Positions 17,169-24,960 of a DNA stretch of 64,000 nucleotides are shown piece by piece. The notes beneath the pieces are model-generated. The model was not told the DNA's origin. It ran no database searches and was given only the letters and a program-made list of their open reading frames with translations. Every line of letters starts with the position of its first letter. Position 1 is the first letter of the stretch. Made by a program: the position numbers and the translations under genes. Origin of the DNA: Halorarum salinum (GTDB lineage Archaea > Halobacteriota > Halobacteria > Halobacteriales > Haloferacaceae); the NCBI RefSeq assembly GCF_013402875.1, contig NZ_CP058579.1:2666001-2730000 (forward strand), in the 5' to 3' direction.

Positions 17169-18218
17169 ATGGATTACTCGCCGATAATCGTACTCCTCGG
17201 TATCCCATTTGCGGTTCATCTCTTTGGCCGCCTCGCTACGTTTACTGGCATCCTTCTTTATTTCACTATCATCTTCTTCGGGTATTGGCCAATAATAGTA
17301 GTAATAGGTTTGATCTCAGTTCCCATACTGGGGATGTTCTACAAACTTCGCAAATCTCCTACAGGAGCCATGACCGTGTACCTTTCACTTTGGTTTGTTG
17401 GGGTCAACTGGGTTCTCTCTCGACTCTCTGAAGTCGCATATTTGAGTGGGAGGCTAATCCCGATCTCACAGATTTTTGAGTGGTTTCTTCATTTATATCT
17501 CAGCCGAGATTTTATCGAAAATACCCGCGAGAACGTCGTGCAACGTGGGGCCGACTACATTGAGCGAGGGGAAGTTGATGTAGAAATGGACCGATCAGGT
17601 AAAGAACTTGTTCAGGAGGCTCAAGCGCACGCAGATCGAGCCGGAATCCCCCTATCGAATGGAGAGATGATCATTGGCGTAGCTTTTGCTATGATTAGTA
17701 TTCGTACCCCCCCATTCGCATGGGCTAATCCTCCTACGTGGGTTGGAGTTGTTCTTTCCGTAACATTAGTGGTTGTTGTAATGTTGCGGTCCACGGCCGT
17801 TGATGCGCTCTTGTACCGTTCCCCGAGTGTGGACGAAGGTGTTGCTCGGTTATACGCGATACGTGCCTGGAATAGCCAGGTTGCTTCGGGGCTCTCTGCT
17901 TGGTACAAATTAACTCAAATCCGGGGGATGACGGAGATCAGCGAGGAAGCGTATTACTTCTACCTCGATTGGGTACTTCGAGAAAGGATAATGGGTAGCG
18001 GTGTGACCAAATATTCAGTTTTGCGACTCAGGAAACCAATTATCTCATTTATCATTGCCGAAGTAGACGATATTACACCTTCCGAGGCCAGTCTACAACT
18101 CTTCGACCAGGACGTGTTCACCTCTCCCGAGTTCGCAGCCCTGGGGTATGCAGACAAAACATCCAACGACACTGAAGATACTGCCGAACTCCGATCAGGG
18201 GTGGCCGATCTGAATTAA
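17169..18218 (+). CDS. Multi-pass membrane protein of unknown function, AT-rich cargo gene
   Basis: A 349-residue protein I cannot assign to a family. Hydrophobic segments lie at about 5-58 (two or three passes), 66-85, 165-180 and 190-208, separated by a charged loop (about 110-160), with a soluble tail of about 140 residues. The base composition is much richer in A+T than anything else in the window (many TTT, ATA, AAT and TTA codons), so it was probably acquired recently. I chose ATG 17169 because a TATA-like aattatat at about 17134-17141 lies about 30 bases upstream. It is the only gene between the integrase and Rep on the plus strand and is flanked by imperfect 40-bp repeats. An accessory role such as exclusion or defence is speculation. 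Confidence 0.8.
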   Translation: MDYSPIIVLLGIPFAVHLFGRLATFTGILLYFTIIFFGYWPIIVVIGLISVPILGMFYKLRKSPTGAMTVYLSLWFVGVNWVLSRLSEVAYLSGRLIPISQIFEWFLHLYLSRDFIENTRENVVQRGADYIERGEVDVEMDRSGKELVQEAQAHADRAGIPLSNGEMIIGVAFAMISIRTPPFAWANPPTWVGVVLSVTLVVVVMLRSTAVDALLYRSPSVDEGVARLYAIRAWNSQVASGLSAWYKLTQIRGMTEISEEAYYFYLDWVLRERIMGSGVTKYSVLRLRKPIISFIIAEVDDITPSEASLQLFDQDVFTSPEFAALGYADKTSNDTEDTAELRSGVADLN

Positions 18219-18409
18219 GCGCGATCACCCCCAGCCCGACAGGAGTCACGGTACGTGTCTTGTCCGAGCGAATGGACCGGCGCGCACAGGGCGTCTGTGG
18301 GGCGAGGTGGCACCGCGGGATGGATTACCCTCGTCCCCCTATAACTGTCAGAGGTTCGGCCGAAACCGAGGCTGACCAACAGGCGGTAAGGACGGAGGGT
18401 CGTGCTCAG

Positions 18410-18450
18410 CCAGCTCCCCCACGGTCACCTCGACCAAGCCGGCATCAGGA
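18410..18450 (+). repeat. Imperfect 40-bp direct repeat, copy B, at the 3' end of rep
   Basis: Aligns with 16981-17020 at roughly 80 percent identity. It overlaps the stop codon of the Rep gene (18445-18447). The 190 bases between the cargo gene and this copy contain an AT-rich box (cctataactg, about 18338-18347) but no gene. Confidence 0.6.
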
Positions 18451-19944
18451 CCCCCCGCCTCCCGGAGGCGGCTTACTCGACCCCGGCGCACCACGCCGAC
18501 GCGGAATCACCACCGCGTCCCGGAGTACGTAACCCGGCATCTCCCCCAGCTTCGCCACCCCCACGAACTCGTAGCACGGTACGTGCGGCAGCTCATCCTC
18601 CGCGGACTCGTCCTCCCGCGCCAACGACGGCGACCGCGTAAACCACTTCATCCCCGTCGCCCAGTACAACGCCAGCTTCCACCACCGCCGCCCACGCGCC
18701 AGGGCGCCGTCAGCGTCCCTATCGGCGCCGTGCGCGCCCTCAACCCCCGCCCCCGCCCCATCACCCACACCCGGCTCCGGGCTGCCCACGGCGCCCCTCG
18801 CCCCGCTGCGGCGGAGCGCCCTTGAGGCCGCACGCACCTCCGACGGGGAGGCCCGCGCGAACTCGTCCGCCGCCGTCAGCATCTTCCCGAAGTACGCCCG
18901 GGGACCCCGCCCACGCGCGTCCTCCGGCCGCTCGTCCGAGCTCGCCCACCTCCACGGCGCGCCCGGCCCCCGCGACCGCAGCCGACACGCGTCCACCACC
19001 ACCCCCCGATCTCGACGTGCAGACCAGTAGTGCGACAACTCCGACTCCGACACCGCCCAGTTCACCCCGAACAGGATGATGTGCGGATGGGGAAGCGCAC
19101 GATCCGCCCACTCGTACACTACCACCGACTCCGGCCGGTCACCCAGCCGTGACGGACTCGCCAGCCACGACTTCAACCGATTCACGTCCGCCGACAGCGA
19201 GCTCGCCGCCTCCGCCAGCGACTCGAACCACCACGGACACGTCGTCGGCGTCAACACCACCGCCGAGTCGTACCGCTCCCCCGCTACGTCCCACGCCTCC
19301 TCGTACCGCGACCGCGCCGCACCCACTCGCTCGGGGGCGTTGAACCGTGTCGCGTACGGCGCCAACACGTGCTCCGGCCCCGACCCACGCACCCGGTCGA
19401 ACCGTAGGTACCTGTCCTCGGTTGTCTCACGATACGTCGCCAGCGTCCCCAGCAGGTGCCCCCGCTCCGCGTCCGTCTCCACCACCCGCCGCCGACCCAG
19501 CGCCGCTCGAGCGTTCGCCTTCGGCTCGTCTCCACGTGGCTCGCCGACCTCGGTCCTGTCTGCGTGTTTTGGGCTGTGCTTGTTCGCGGTCAAGTAAAGC
19601 GCCGAGCGCGGGTACACCCAGCACAAATCCGGCGCCGTCTCTCGAATCTCCTCCCCGTCCGGCGTCCCGACGAGCACGCGCCCCGTCGGCTCCTCCGAGT
19701 GGAGCAGGTCGCCCGCGTCCGCCAGCACCCCCCGCCCGAGCTCGTGGTCCGCGCCGTCCGGCTCGCCGAAGGTGAGCGCCAGCCACCGGGAGAACGGCAG
19801 TCCCTCCGGGTGGTTTCGCGCCGTCTCGACCAGCGCCCACTTGTCCGCCTCGCGCCCGTCGCCCGCCCAGCGGTCGTCCCGGACGGGCGTGTCTCGCGAC
19901 GACACGGGAGTCCCCTGAGCGGGGGGACTTCCAGACGCGCTCAT
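18445..19944 (-). CDS. HUH-type rolling-circle replication initiator (Rep)
   Basis: A 499-residue protein with the motif order of haloarchaeal HUH Reps: a motif I-like VVLTPTTCPWW at about 229-239, the metal-binding HPH motif at His286-Pro-His288 (LPHPHIILFGV), and the motif III tyrosine in YFGK at 351-354. The C-terminus has WWKLALYWATGMKWFT, which I recall from Rep proteins of small haloarchaeal plasmids. The enzyme would nick one strand at the origin and stay linked through Tyr351. A low-complexity Gly/Ala/Asp insert (about 380-410) separates the nuclease from the C-terminal block. It reads away from the right end, and its start is about 130 bases from the right core. Confidence 0.82.
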   Translation of the reverse strand: MSASGSPPAQGTPVSSRDTPVRDDRWAGDGREADKWALVETARNHPEGLPFSRWLALTFGEPDGADHELGRGVLADAGDLLHSEEPTGRVLVGTPDGEEIRETAPDLCWVYPRSALYLTANKHSPKHADRTEVGEPRGDEPKANARAALGRRRVVETDAERGHLLGTLATYRETTEDRYLRFDRVRGSGPEHVLAPYATRFNAPERVGAARSRYEEAWDVAGERYDSAVVLTPTTCPWWFESLAEAASSLSADVNRLKSWLASPSRLGDRPESVVVYEWADRALPHPHIILFGVNWAVSESELSHYWSARRDRGVVVDACRLRSRGPGAPWRWASSDERPEDARGRGPRAYFGKMLTAADEFARASPSEVRAASRALRRSGARGAVGSPEPGVGDGAGAGVEGAHGADRDADGALARGRRWWKLALYWATGMKWFTRSPSLAREDESAEDELPHVPCYEFVGVAKLGEMPGYVLRDAVVIPRRRGAPGSSKPPPGGGGS

Positions 19945-20051
19945 GCGCCCACCTCCGGGGCGGGATGGGCGGCATGGCTTTGGGGGTGCGGTTCGTGGTG
20001 CCGGGTACCCGGTAGGGGGGGACGCGGTTGATCAGCACGTTGTCCGCTCAG

Positions 20052-20087
20052 TTCGCAGTGGCCCCGCGAGTCAGAAGGCCGTCTTCG
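20052..20087. repeat. Right attachment site (attR): 11-bp core and inner site
   Basis: The core ggccgtcttcg is at 20077-20087, identical to 12408-12418. Sixteen bases inside it is TTCGCAGTG (20052-20060), the exact inverse of CACTGCGAA inside the left end. The next host codons continue the permease frame. Confidence 0.75.
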
Positions 20088-20452
20088 CCCTGTTCGCGTT
20101 CACGGCGCTCGGCACGCCGCGGTCGGGCGTGCTCGTTGCGATGGCGGACGTCGGCGTCCCGGCGGCGCTCCCGACGCTGCTCGTCGTCGTCCTCCTCGCG
20201 AGCGCGGCCGGCGTGCTCGGGGTGCTGGTGCTCGGCGACGCCGCGTTGCGGGCGGTCGGCCGGACGAATCAGGACGCGCTCGTCGTCGGCGTCCTCCTGG
20301 GACTGGTACTGCTCTCCTGGGGCTTCGCGGGGGTCGTCGGCCTGCTCTCGTTCGCCGCCGCGACGGCCGTCGGGTTCGTCCCGACCCGGCTCGGCTGCAA
20401 GCGGGTCCACCTGATGGGGGTGCTCGTGGGGCCGCTCGCGCTGGGGCTGTGA
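20078..20452 (+). pseudogene. TctA/DUF112-type membrane permease, 3' part, cut off from its start
   Basis: 124 codons that continue the permease begun at 11560: AVFALFAFTALGTPRSGV, then several hydrophobic segments and the end [17 protein letters not shown]...AVFALFAFTALGTPRSG is what I recall as a conserved block of archaeal DUF112 proteins, here split after AVF. The open frame extends leftward into the element (to 19943), but that part is unrelated and starts opposite rep. Without its N-terminal two thirds this fragment is unlikely to work. Precise excision of the element would restore a gene of about 407 codons. Confidence 0.88.
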
Positions 20453-20465
20453 CCGCCGGAGGGGA

Positions 20466-20490
20466 CGAAAGACAACCGTTAAAAGCCGCG
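20466..20490 (+). promoter_or_regulatory. Promoter of the zinc-finger/EF1B pair
   Basis: Contains agacaaccgttaaaagcc; the TTAAAA box lies about 28 bases before the ATG at 20508. It closely matches the rpl11 promoter at 8548-8572 in sequence and spacing. Confidence 0.7.
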
Positions 20491-20507
20491 CCCCGGTCCG
20501 TGTACGT

Positions 20508-20693
20508 ATGAGCGAGGCAGAGCAAGAGCAGGCGTCCGACCGGCGCTGCGTCTCCTGTGGCATCAACGTCGCGGGCATGAGCGCCGCGGCGTTCAAGTGC
20601 CCCGACTGCGGCACCCGTATCTTCCGGTGCGCGAAGTGCCGAAAGCAGAGCAACCTGTACGAGTGTCCCGACTGCGGCTTCCGGGGGCCCTGA
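20508..20693 (+). CDS. Zinc-finger micro-protein, HVO_2753-like
   Basis: A 61-residue protein made of four CxxC knuckles: CVSCG, CPDCG, CAKC and CPDCG. This matches the haloarchaeal HVO_2753 zinc-finger family, which binds two zinc ions and is conserved next to the EF1B gene. A role in RNA or translation is suspected for the family from its archaeal zinc-ribbon fold and gene neighbourhood. It starts at ATG 20508, about 28 bases after the TATA box, and is followed by aEF1B with a single base between stop and start. Confidence 0.9.
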   Translation: MSEAEQEQASDRRCVSCGINVAGMSAAAFKCPDCGTRIFRCAKCRKQSNLYECPDCGFRGP

Positions 20694-20694
20694 G

Positions 20695-20961
20695 ATGGGG
20701 AAGGTCGCGGCGAAGATGAAGGTGATGCCCGAGAGCCCCGAGATCGACCTCGACGACCTCCGGGACAAACTGGAGTCGTCGCTCCCCGAGGGCGCGGAGA
20801 TCCGGAACGTCGAGCGCGAGGACGTCGCGTTCGGCCTCGTCGCGCTGCTCCCGCTGGTCGTCGTCCCCGACGACTCCGGCGGGACCGAGGCGGTCGAGGA
20901 GGCGTTCTCGAACGTTGAGGGCATCGAGAGCGTGAAGGTCGAGGAAGTCGGCCGGCTGTAA
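20695..20961 (+). CDS. ef1B: Translation elongation factor aEF-1 beta
   Basis: An 88-residue archaeal EF1B, the nucleotide exchange factor that recharges EF1A with GTP. Family features: [20 protein letters not shown] at the start, [24 protein letters not shown], and the C-terminal [13 protein letters not shown] strand. Length is exactly that of the archaeal family. It is co-transcribed with the zinc-finger micro-protein. Confidence 0.96.
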   Translation: MGKVAAKMKVMPESPEIDLDDLRDKLESSLPEGAEIRNVEREDVAFGLVALLPLVVVPDDSGGTEAVEEAFSNVEGIESVKVEEVGRL

Positions 20962-21134
20962 GCGGAAACGCACCTTTTCGGATTCGTCGCCGCGGCGAGC
21001 GACGGCGACGGGTCCGGGCTCCCGGCGGCCGAACGCGGGTTCGTTACGATTCGAAACGGAAAACCGAACGACTGCGGTCCGGTTCCGGGCGAACGCTTAA
21101 GAGGTGGGGGCGTCAGGCTACGACAGACGTTATC

Positions 21135-21575
21135 ATGGGGCTGTACGAGCGCATCCTCGTCCCGACGGACGGGTCCGACGGCGTGGAACGGGCGGTGCGA
21201 CACGCCGTCGACCTCGCGGTGGAACACGGCGCGACCGTTCACGCGCTGTACGTCGTCAACTCGGCATCGTACGCGGGGATGCCGATGGAGTCCTCCTGGG
21301 AGGGGATCGACGAGATGCTCCGCGCGGACGCGGAAGACGCGGTCGCGCTGGTGGAGGCGCTCGGCGACGACTACGAGGTGCCGGTCGAGACCGCCATCCT
21401 CGACGGGAGTCCGAGCAAGGAGATCGTCCGGTACGCGGAGACGGAGGGCTGTGATCTGATCGTCATGGGCACGCACGGGCGCGGCGGAATCGACAGGCTC
21501 CTGCTGGGAAGCGTCGCGGAGAAGGTCGTCAGGGGATCGTCGGTTCCCGTGCTGACCGTCCGGGTGACCGGCTAG
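21135..21575 (+). CDS. Universal stress protein (UspA family)
   Basis: A 146-residue single Usp domain. It starts LYERILVPTDGSDGVERAV and ends with the ATP-binding pattern GTHGRGGIDRLLLGSVAEKV, followed by VPVLTVRV. The presence of the G-2x-G-9x-G motif predicts an ATP-binding type. A TATA-like cttaag near 21095 precedes it. Its TAG stop and the TAG stop of the convergent birA share the palindrome CTAG, so the two genes overlap by four bases. Confidence 0.92.
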   Translation: MGLYERILVPTDGSDGVERAVRHAVDLAVEHGATVHALYVVNSASYAGMPMESSWEGIDEMLRADAEDAVALVEALGDDYEVPVETAILDGSPSKEIVRYAETEGCDLIVMGTHGRGGIDRLLLGSVAEKVVRGSSVPVLTVRVTG

Positions 21576-22555
21576 TTCCCGGCCCTCCCCTCGCCCGCCG
21601 GCCGCAGGTGCTCGCAGTCGCCGGTCGTGACGCGGACCTCCCCGTCGTCCGTGTCGACCAGCAACGCCCCCGGAAACGCGACGTCCTCCGCGATCCCCTC
21701 CACGACGTCGCCCGGCGTCTCGACCCGAACGCGGCGGCCGAGCGTGTCCGCGTGCTCGCGCCACGCCGGGAGGACGGAGTCCGGGTCGGCCGTCAGGTCG
21801 TCGAACTCCTCCAGGACGCGCTGGGTGAGGACCCGACGGTCCACGTCCCGCCCCAGTTCGCGGGCGAGGCTCGTCGCGTCGGTCCCCCCGGGGAGGTCGT
21901 CGGGATCGACGTTCGCGTTCAGCCCGATCCCGACCACGAGCCACGAGACGCGGTCGGCCTCCCCCTCCATCTCGGTGAGGATCCCGCAGAGCTTCCGCCC
22001 GCCGCGCGCGCCCCTCCCGCCGACCACAACGTCGTTCGGCCACTTGATCCGCGCGTCGACGCCGGCCTCGCGGCAGGCGCGCGCGACGGCGACCGCCGCC
22101 GCGAGCGTGAACGCGGGCGCGTGGGCGGGCGGCACGTCGGGCCGGACGAGGATGGAGAGCCAGACGCCGCCCCGGGGGGAGCGCCACTCGCGGTCGAGCC
22201 GGCCCCGGGAGTCGGTCTGTTCGTCGGCGACGACGGCGACGTCGGTCGCCCCCTCGGCGGCGAGCTCCCGGGCGCGATCGTTCGTCGACCCGACGCTGTC
22301 GTGGAACTCGACCGCGACGGGGGCCTCGAGGCCGTACGCGATCGCGGGGCCGTCGTAGCCCGGAACCCCCGCGACCTCGTAGCCGCGGTCCGTGCTCTCG
22401 ATGTCGAACCCCGACCCGCGGAGCGCCTCGACGTGTTTCCAGACCGCCGCGCGAGTGAGCCCGGCCCGCTCGGCGAACGCCGGTCCCTCGACGGGTCCCT
22501 CGGCGAGCGCCTCGAGGAGGGCGCGCCGCGTCGGCGGAAGGCCGTCGGCCGTCAC
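21572..22555 (-). CDS. birA: Biotin-protein ligase with N-terminal repressor domain (BirA)
   Basis: A 327-residue bifunctional BirA. An N-terminal winged helix (about 5-60: TRRALLEALAEGPVEG through AAVWKHVEALR) is followed by the ligase domain with DSVGSTNDRA, SRGRLDREWRSPRGG (biotin/ATP-binding loop) and IKWPNDVVV with the catalytic Lys, then LCGILTE and VVGIGLNAN. It activates biotin and attaches it to biotin carboxyl carrier proteins, and may regulate biotin uptake genes. The start is a GTG at 22555 that overlaps the stop of the upstream Usp gene (GTGA). Confidence 0.94.
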   Translation of the reverse strand: MTADGLPPTRRALLEALAEGPVEGPAFAERAGLTRAAVWKHVEALRGSGFDIESTDRGYEVAGVPGYDGPAIAYGLEAPVAVEFHDSVGSTNDRARELAAEGATDVAVVADEQTDSRGRLDREWRSPRGGVWLSILVRPDVPPAHAPAFTLAAAVAVARACREAGVDARIKWPNDVVVGGRGARGGRKLCGILTEMEGEADRVSWLVVGIGLNANVDPDDLPGGTDATSLARELGRDVDRRVLTQRVLEEFDDLTADPDSVLPAWREHADTLGRRVRVETPGDVVEGIAEDVAFPGALLVDTDDGEVRVTTGDCEHLRPAGEGRAGN

Positions 22556-22977
22556 GCGTCGCCCCGGGCGGTCCGCTCGGCGTCCACCGTGATGATCGTG
22601 GCGTCGAGCTTCTCGCGGAGGTACGACTCCACGTCCGGGTCCGAGAACAGGCGCTGGAGCGTCCGGCGCCACCGGCTGGCCTGCTTCGCGCCGATGACCA
22701 CCACGTCGGCCTCCTCGGCGGCGACCTCGTCGAGGATGGTCTCCTCGACGAGGAACCCCCGTCGGACCACGTACCTGGCCGTCGGCAGGACGCCAAACTC
22801 CCGCTGTACGGCGCGTTTGAGGTCGGTTCGCGTCACCTCGTGGCTGTCGTGGTACAGGTCCACGTGGAGGACGGTGAGCTCCGCGTCGCGCTCGTCGGCG
22901 ATCCGAATCGCCTCCGAGAGCGTGGCCATCGAGTGTCTCGAGAGGGGGTAGCGCACCGGAACGACCACCAGCGTCAT
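22552..22977 (-). CDS. Universal stress protein family protein
   Basis: A 141-residue Usp-fold protein: MTLVVVPVRYPLSRHSMATL, then LTVLHVDLYHD and EADVVVIGAKQASRWRRTLQRL. The glycine-rich ATP-binding motif seen in its neighbour at 21135 is not present in standard form, so it may not bind ATP. It is translationally coupled to birA through a four-base overlap. Role unknown beyond general stress response by family. Confidence 0.85.
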   Translation of the reverse strand: MTLVVVPVRYPLSRHSMATLSEAIRIADERDAELTVLHVDLYHDSHEVTRTDLKRAVQREFGVLPTARYVVRRGFLVEETILDEVAAEEADVVVIGAKQASRWRRTLQRLFSDPDVESYLREKLDATIITVDAERTARGDA

Positions 22978-23008
22978 TGTCCCTACTGCGCGACGGACCG
23001 ACTAAACC

Positions 23009-24484
23009 CTACTCCTCCGTCGGCTCGACTGGGGGGTCCGACCGGGAGTCGCCGCCGGCGTCGGCGGTCCCCCGCGCCGCCTTTTCCTCCCCGAGTCCGG
23101 CGGTTGGCTCGTCCGCCCCCTCAACCCGTCGGATGCGCCCCTCCACCCGGGTGGCGAGCCCCGCGCTCTCGACGTACTCGGCGAGCACGTCGTGCTGGAT
23201 GCCGTGCTCGCCCGCGCGGTGTCGCTCCTCGATGACCGGGAACTCGTGGTCGGAGTGGAGGATGTACTCGGCGGTGGCCACTCGGTAGATCCGGTCGGCG
23301 TCGACCGGTTCGCCGCCGACGCGGGCCTCCAGGAGCCGCCGCTCCGCGTCGTCCCAGACGATTTCGGCGCCGCTGACGTGGCCGTGCCACCAGCCGGGTT
23401 CGCCGAAGTCGACGACCGCGGCAGACATCTGCCGGAACGCGTCGAGCAACTCCCCGCCCGTCAGCTCCGCGGTCACGACCGGCTCCTCGAACGGGAGCGT
23501 GCTGACGAGGTCGGCCAGCGTCACCTCGCCCTCGAGGGGGTCGCCGAGGCGGATGCCGCCCGCGTTCTGGAGGCCGACGTCGGCGTCGGCGGCGTGGCGG
23601 TAGGCGTCCGCGACGAGGTTCCCGACGCGGGACTCGCCCCCGTGGATCGTCGCCTCGGTGCGCTCGATGGGCTCGTCGGCGTGGCCGACCACCTCGTCGA
23701 GGCCCGACGCGTGCATCCGTTCGCGGAGCGCGTCGGCGAGGCGGTCGTTCACCGGCCACTCGCCCGGGTCGTGACGGCTCACCGACGCCCCGTCGTCTGT
23801 CAGTTCGACCTCCAGCACGGATTCGCCGTTGACGCCCGGACGGGTACAGAGGACGCCGTCCACGCGTTCGGCGCGCTCGGTGTGGACGTGCCCGCCGAGC
23901 ACGAGGTCGACGTCGACTCGGCCGGCCAGTTCGTCGTCGCCGCCGCCCAGGTGCGAGACGGCGACGACGCGGTCGGCGCCCGCCTCGCGGAGTTCGGCGG
24001 ACGCCCGCTCGGCCGCCTCGTACGGGTCGGTGAACGCGAGGTCCGCCGCGGAGGGGTTCAGCGAGTCGGTCGCGGGGTCGGTGACGCCGAACAGGCCCAC
24101 CGTCTCGTCGCCGACGCGTTCGAGGGTCCACGGGACGACGCCCTCGGCGGCGCCGAACGGCCCCTCGTCGTCGGCGGAGTCGAGGACGTTCGCGCTGACC
24201 CACGTCTGGGGCGAATCGGCGACGAGTTCCCGGGTCGCGTCCGGGCCGAAGTCGAAGTCGTGGTTGCCGAACGTCTCGACGGCCGTGCCGACCGCGGCGA
24301 AGAAGTCGAGCGCCTGTCTGCCGCGTGCGACGAGCGCGAGCACGCCGGGCGCGGTGTCGTCGCCGGCCCCGACGACGAGGGCGTCCGGGCCGTCGAGGTC
24401 GCCGATGCAGGCGGCCAGGCGGCCGGCCCTCTCGGGGTCGTCGTAGACGTTCTCGACGTCCGAGTAGTGGAGAAAGCGAACCAT
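23009..24484 (-). CDS. Bifunctional metallophosphatase / 5'-nucleotidase
   Basis: A 491-residue UshA-type enzyme. The N-terminal calcineurin-like domain starts VRFLHYSDVEN and has GAGDDTAPG, TFGNHDFDFG and VLGGHVHTERAER. The C-terminal 5'-nucleotidase domain has GGESRVGNLVADAYRHA, LQNAGGIR and TLPFEEPVV. Enzymes of this type hydrolyse nucleotides or other phosphoesters. No signal peptide is visible, so it is probably cytoplasmic. The first residues of the usual DxH motif read YSDVEN rather than TSDxHG. That is a deviation from most family members and may affect metal binding. I chose ATG 24484. Confidence 0.9.
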   Translation of the reverse strand: MVRFLHYSDVENVYDDPERAGRLAACIGDLDGPDALVVGAGDDTAPGVLALVARGRQALDFFAAVGTAVETFGNHDFDFGPDATRELVADSPQTWVSANVLDSADDEGPFGAAEGVVPWTLERVGDETVGLFGVTDPATDSLNPSAADLAFTDPYEAAERASAELREAGADRVVAVSHLGGGDDELAGRVDVDLVLGGHVHTERAERVDGVLCTRPGVNGESVLEVELTDDGASVSRHDPGEWPVNDRLADALRERMHASGLDEVVGHADEPIERTEATIHGGESRVGNLVADAYRHAADADVGLQNAGGIRLGDPLEGEVTLADLVSTLPFEEPVVTAELTGGELLDAFRQMSAAVVDFGEPGWWHGHVSGAEIVWDDAERRLLEARVGGEPVDADRIYRVATAEYILHSDHEFPVIEERHRAGEHGIQHDVLAEYVESAGLATRVEGRIRRVEGADEPTAGLGEEKAARGTADAGGDSRSDPPVEPTEE

Positions 24485-24577
24485 TTGGCGTCGTCTTGGG
24501 CTCCCGCTCCCGCGACAAAACGCCATCGGGATCGGAAAGGGGGCCGCATCCGCACGTTTATCGGTAACCGTACCCGA

Positions 24578-24871
24578 ATATGCCGTACGAAGCGAAGACG
24601 CTTCCTCGCCGCGTCTTCGGTCGTCGCGACGGTCGCCGTGGCCGGATGCGGCAATCCGGACGACGAGGACGGTGACGGTGGAGACGACGGCGGAGGTGAC
24701 GACGCGTACGACCGCGACGAACCGAAGCAGTTGGGGCCCCGGGAGGGATTCGGCTCTCGGGACGGCGTCCGCGACGGAGTTCACGTACCCGACCTCGTCG
24801 ACGGGTGGGCCCACGACAGCCACTTCTTCGTCCGGTCGCTCCGCTCGTCCAGTCAGTTCCGCTTCGCGTAA
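24578..24871 (+). pseudogene. Remnant of an exported lipoprotein gene, frameshifted start
   Basis: The frame ending at 24871 contains RRRFLAASSVVATVAVAGCG, a twin-arginine/lipobox signal peptide, followed by an Asp/Gly-rich linker (DEDGDGGDDGGG). It has no ATG, GTG or TTG in frame. The only nearby ATG, at 24578, lies about 25 bases after a TTTATCGG box but in a different frame: a one-base change between 24578 and about 24600 would join them. After the linker the sequence no longer resembles a folded domain. It looks like a decayed or truncated lipoprotein gene. Confidence 0.45.
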
Positions 24872-24960
24872 TCCGGTAGACGAACGGTCGCACTTCGCGA
24901 AACGACCCGGCTGTACCGCAGCGGTACGACCGGATCGAGGGGTCGAACTCCCGACCGCCG

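Larger units (their letters stand above)
12408..20087. mobile_element. Integrated plasmid- or provirus-like element (about 7.7 kb) inside a permease gene
   Basis: The element is bounded by an 11-bp direct repeat, ggccgtcttcg, at 12408-12418 and 20077-20087. Its ends are confirmed by the host permease gene, whose two halves lie on either side. Inside are a tyrosine integrase next to the left end, five or six small unknown genes on the minus strand, one AT-rich membrane-protein gene, and an HUH-type Rep next to the right end. No capsid, spike or packaging ATPase gene is recognisable, so an integrated rolling-circle plasmid is more likely than a complete virus. Confidence 0.9.

Noticed and set aside
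12408..20087. Complete haloarchaeal pleolipovirus-type provirus
   Set aside because: Integrase and Rep are present, but I find no spike, membrane or packaging ATPase gene, so a plasmid-type element is the better reading.
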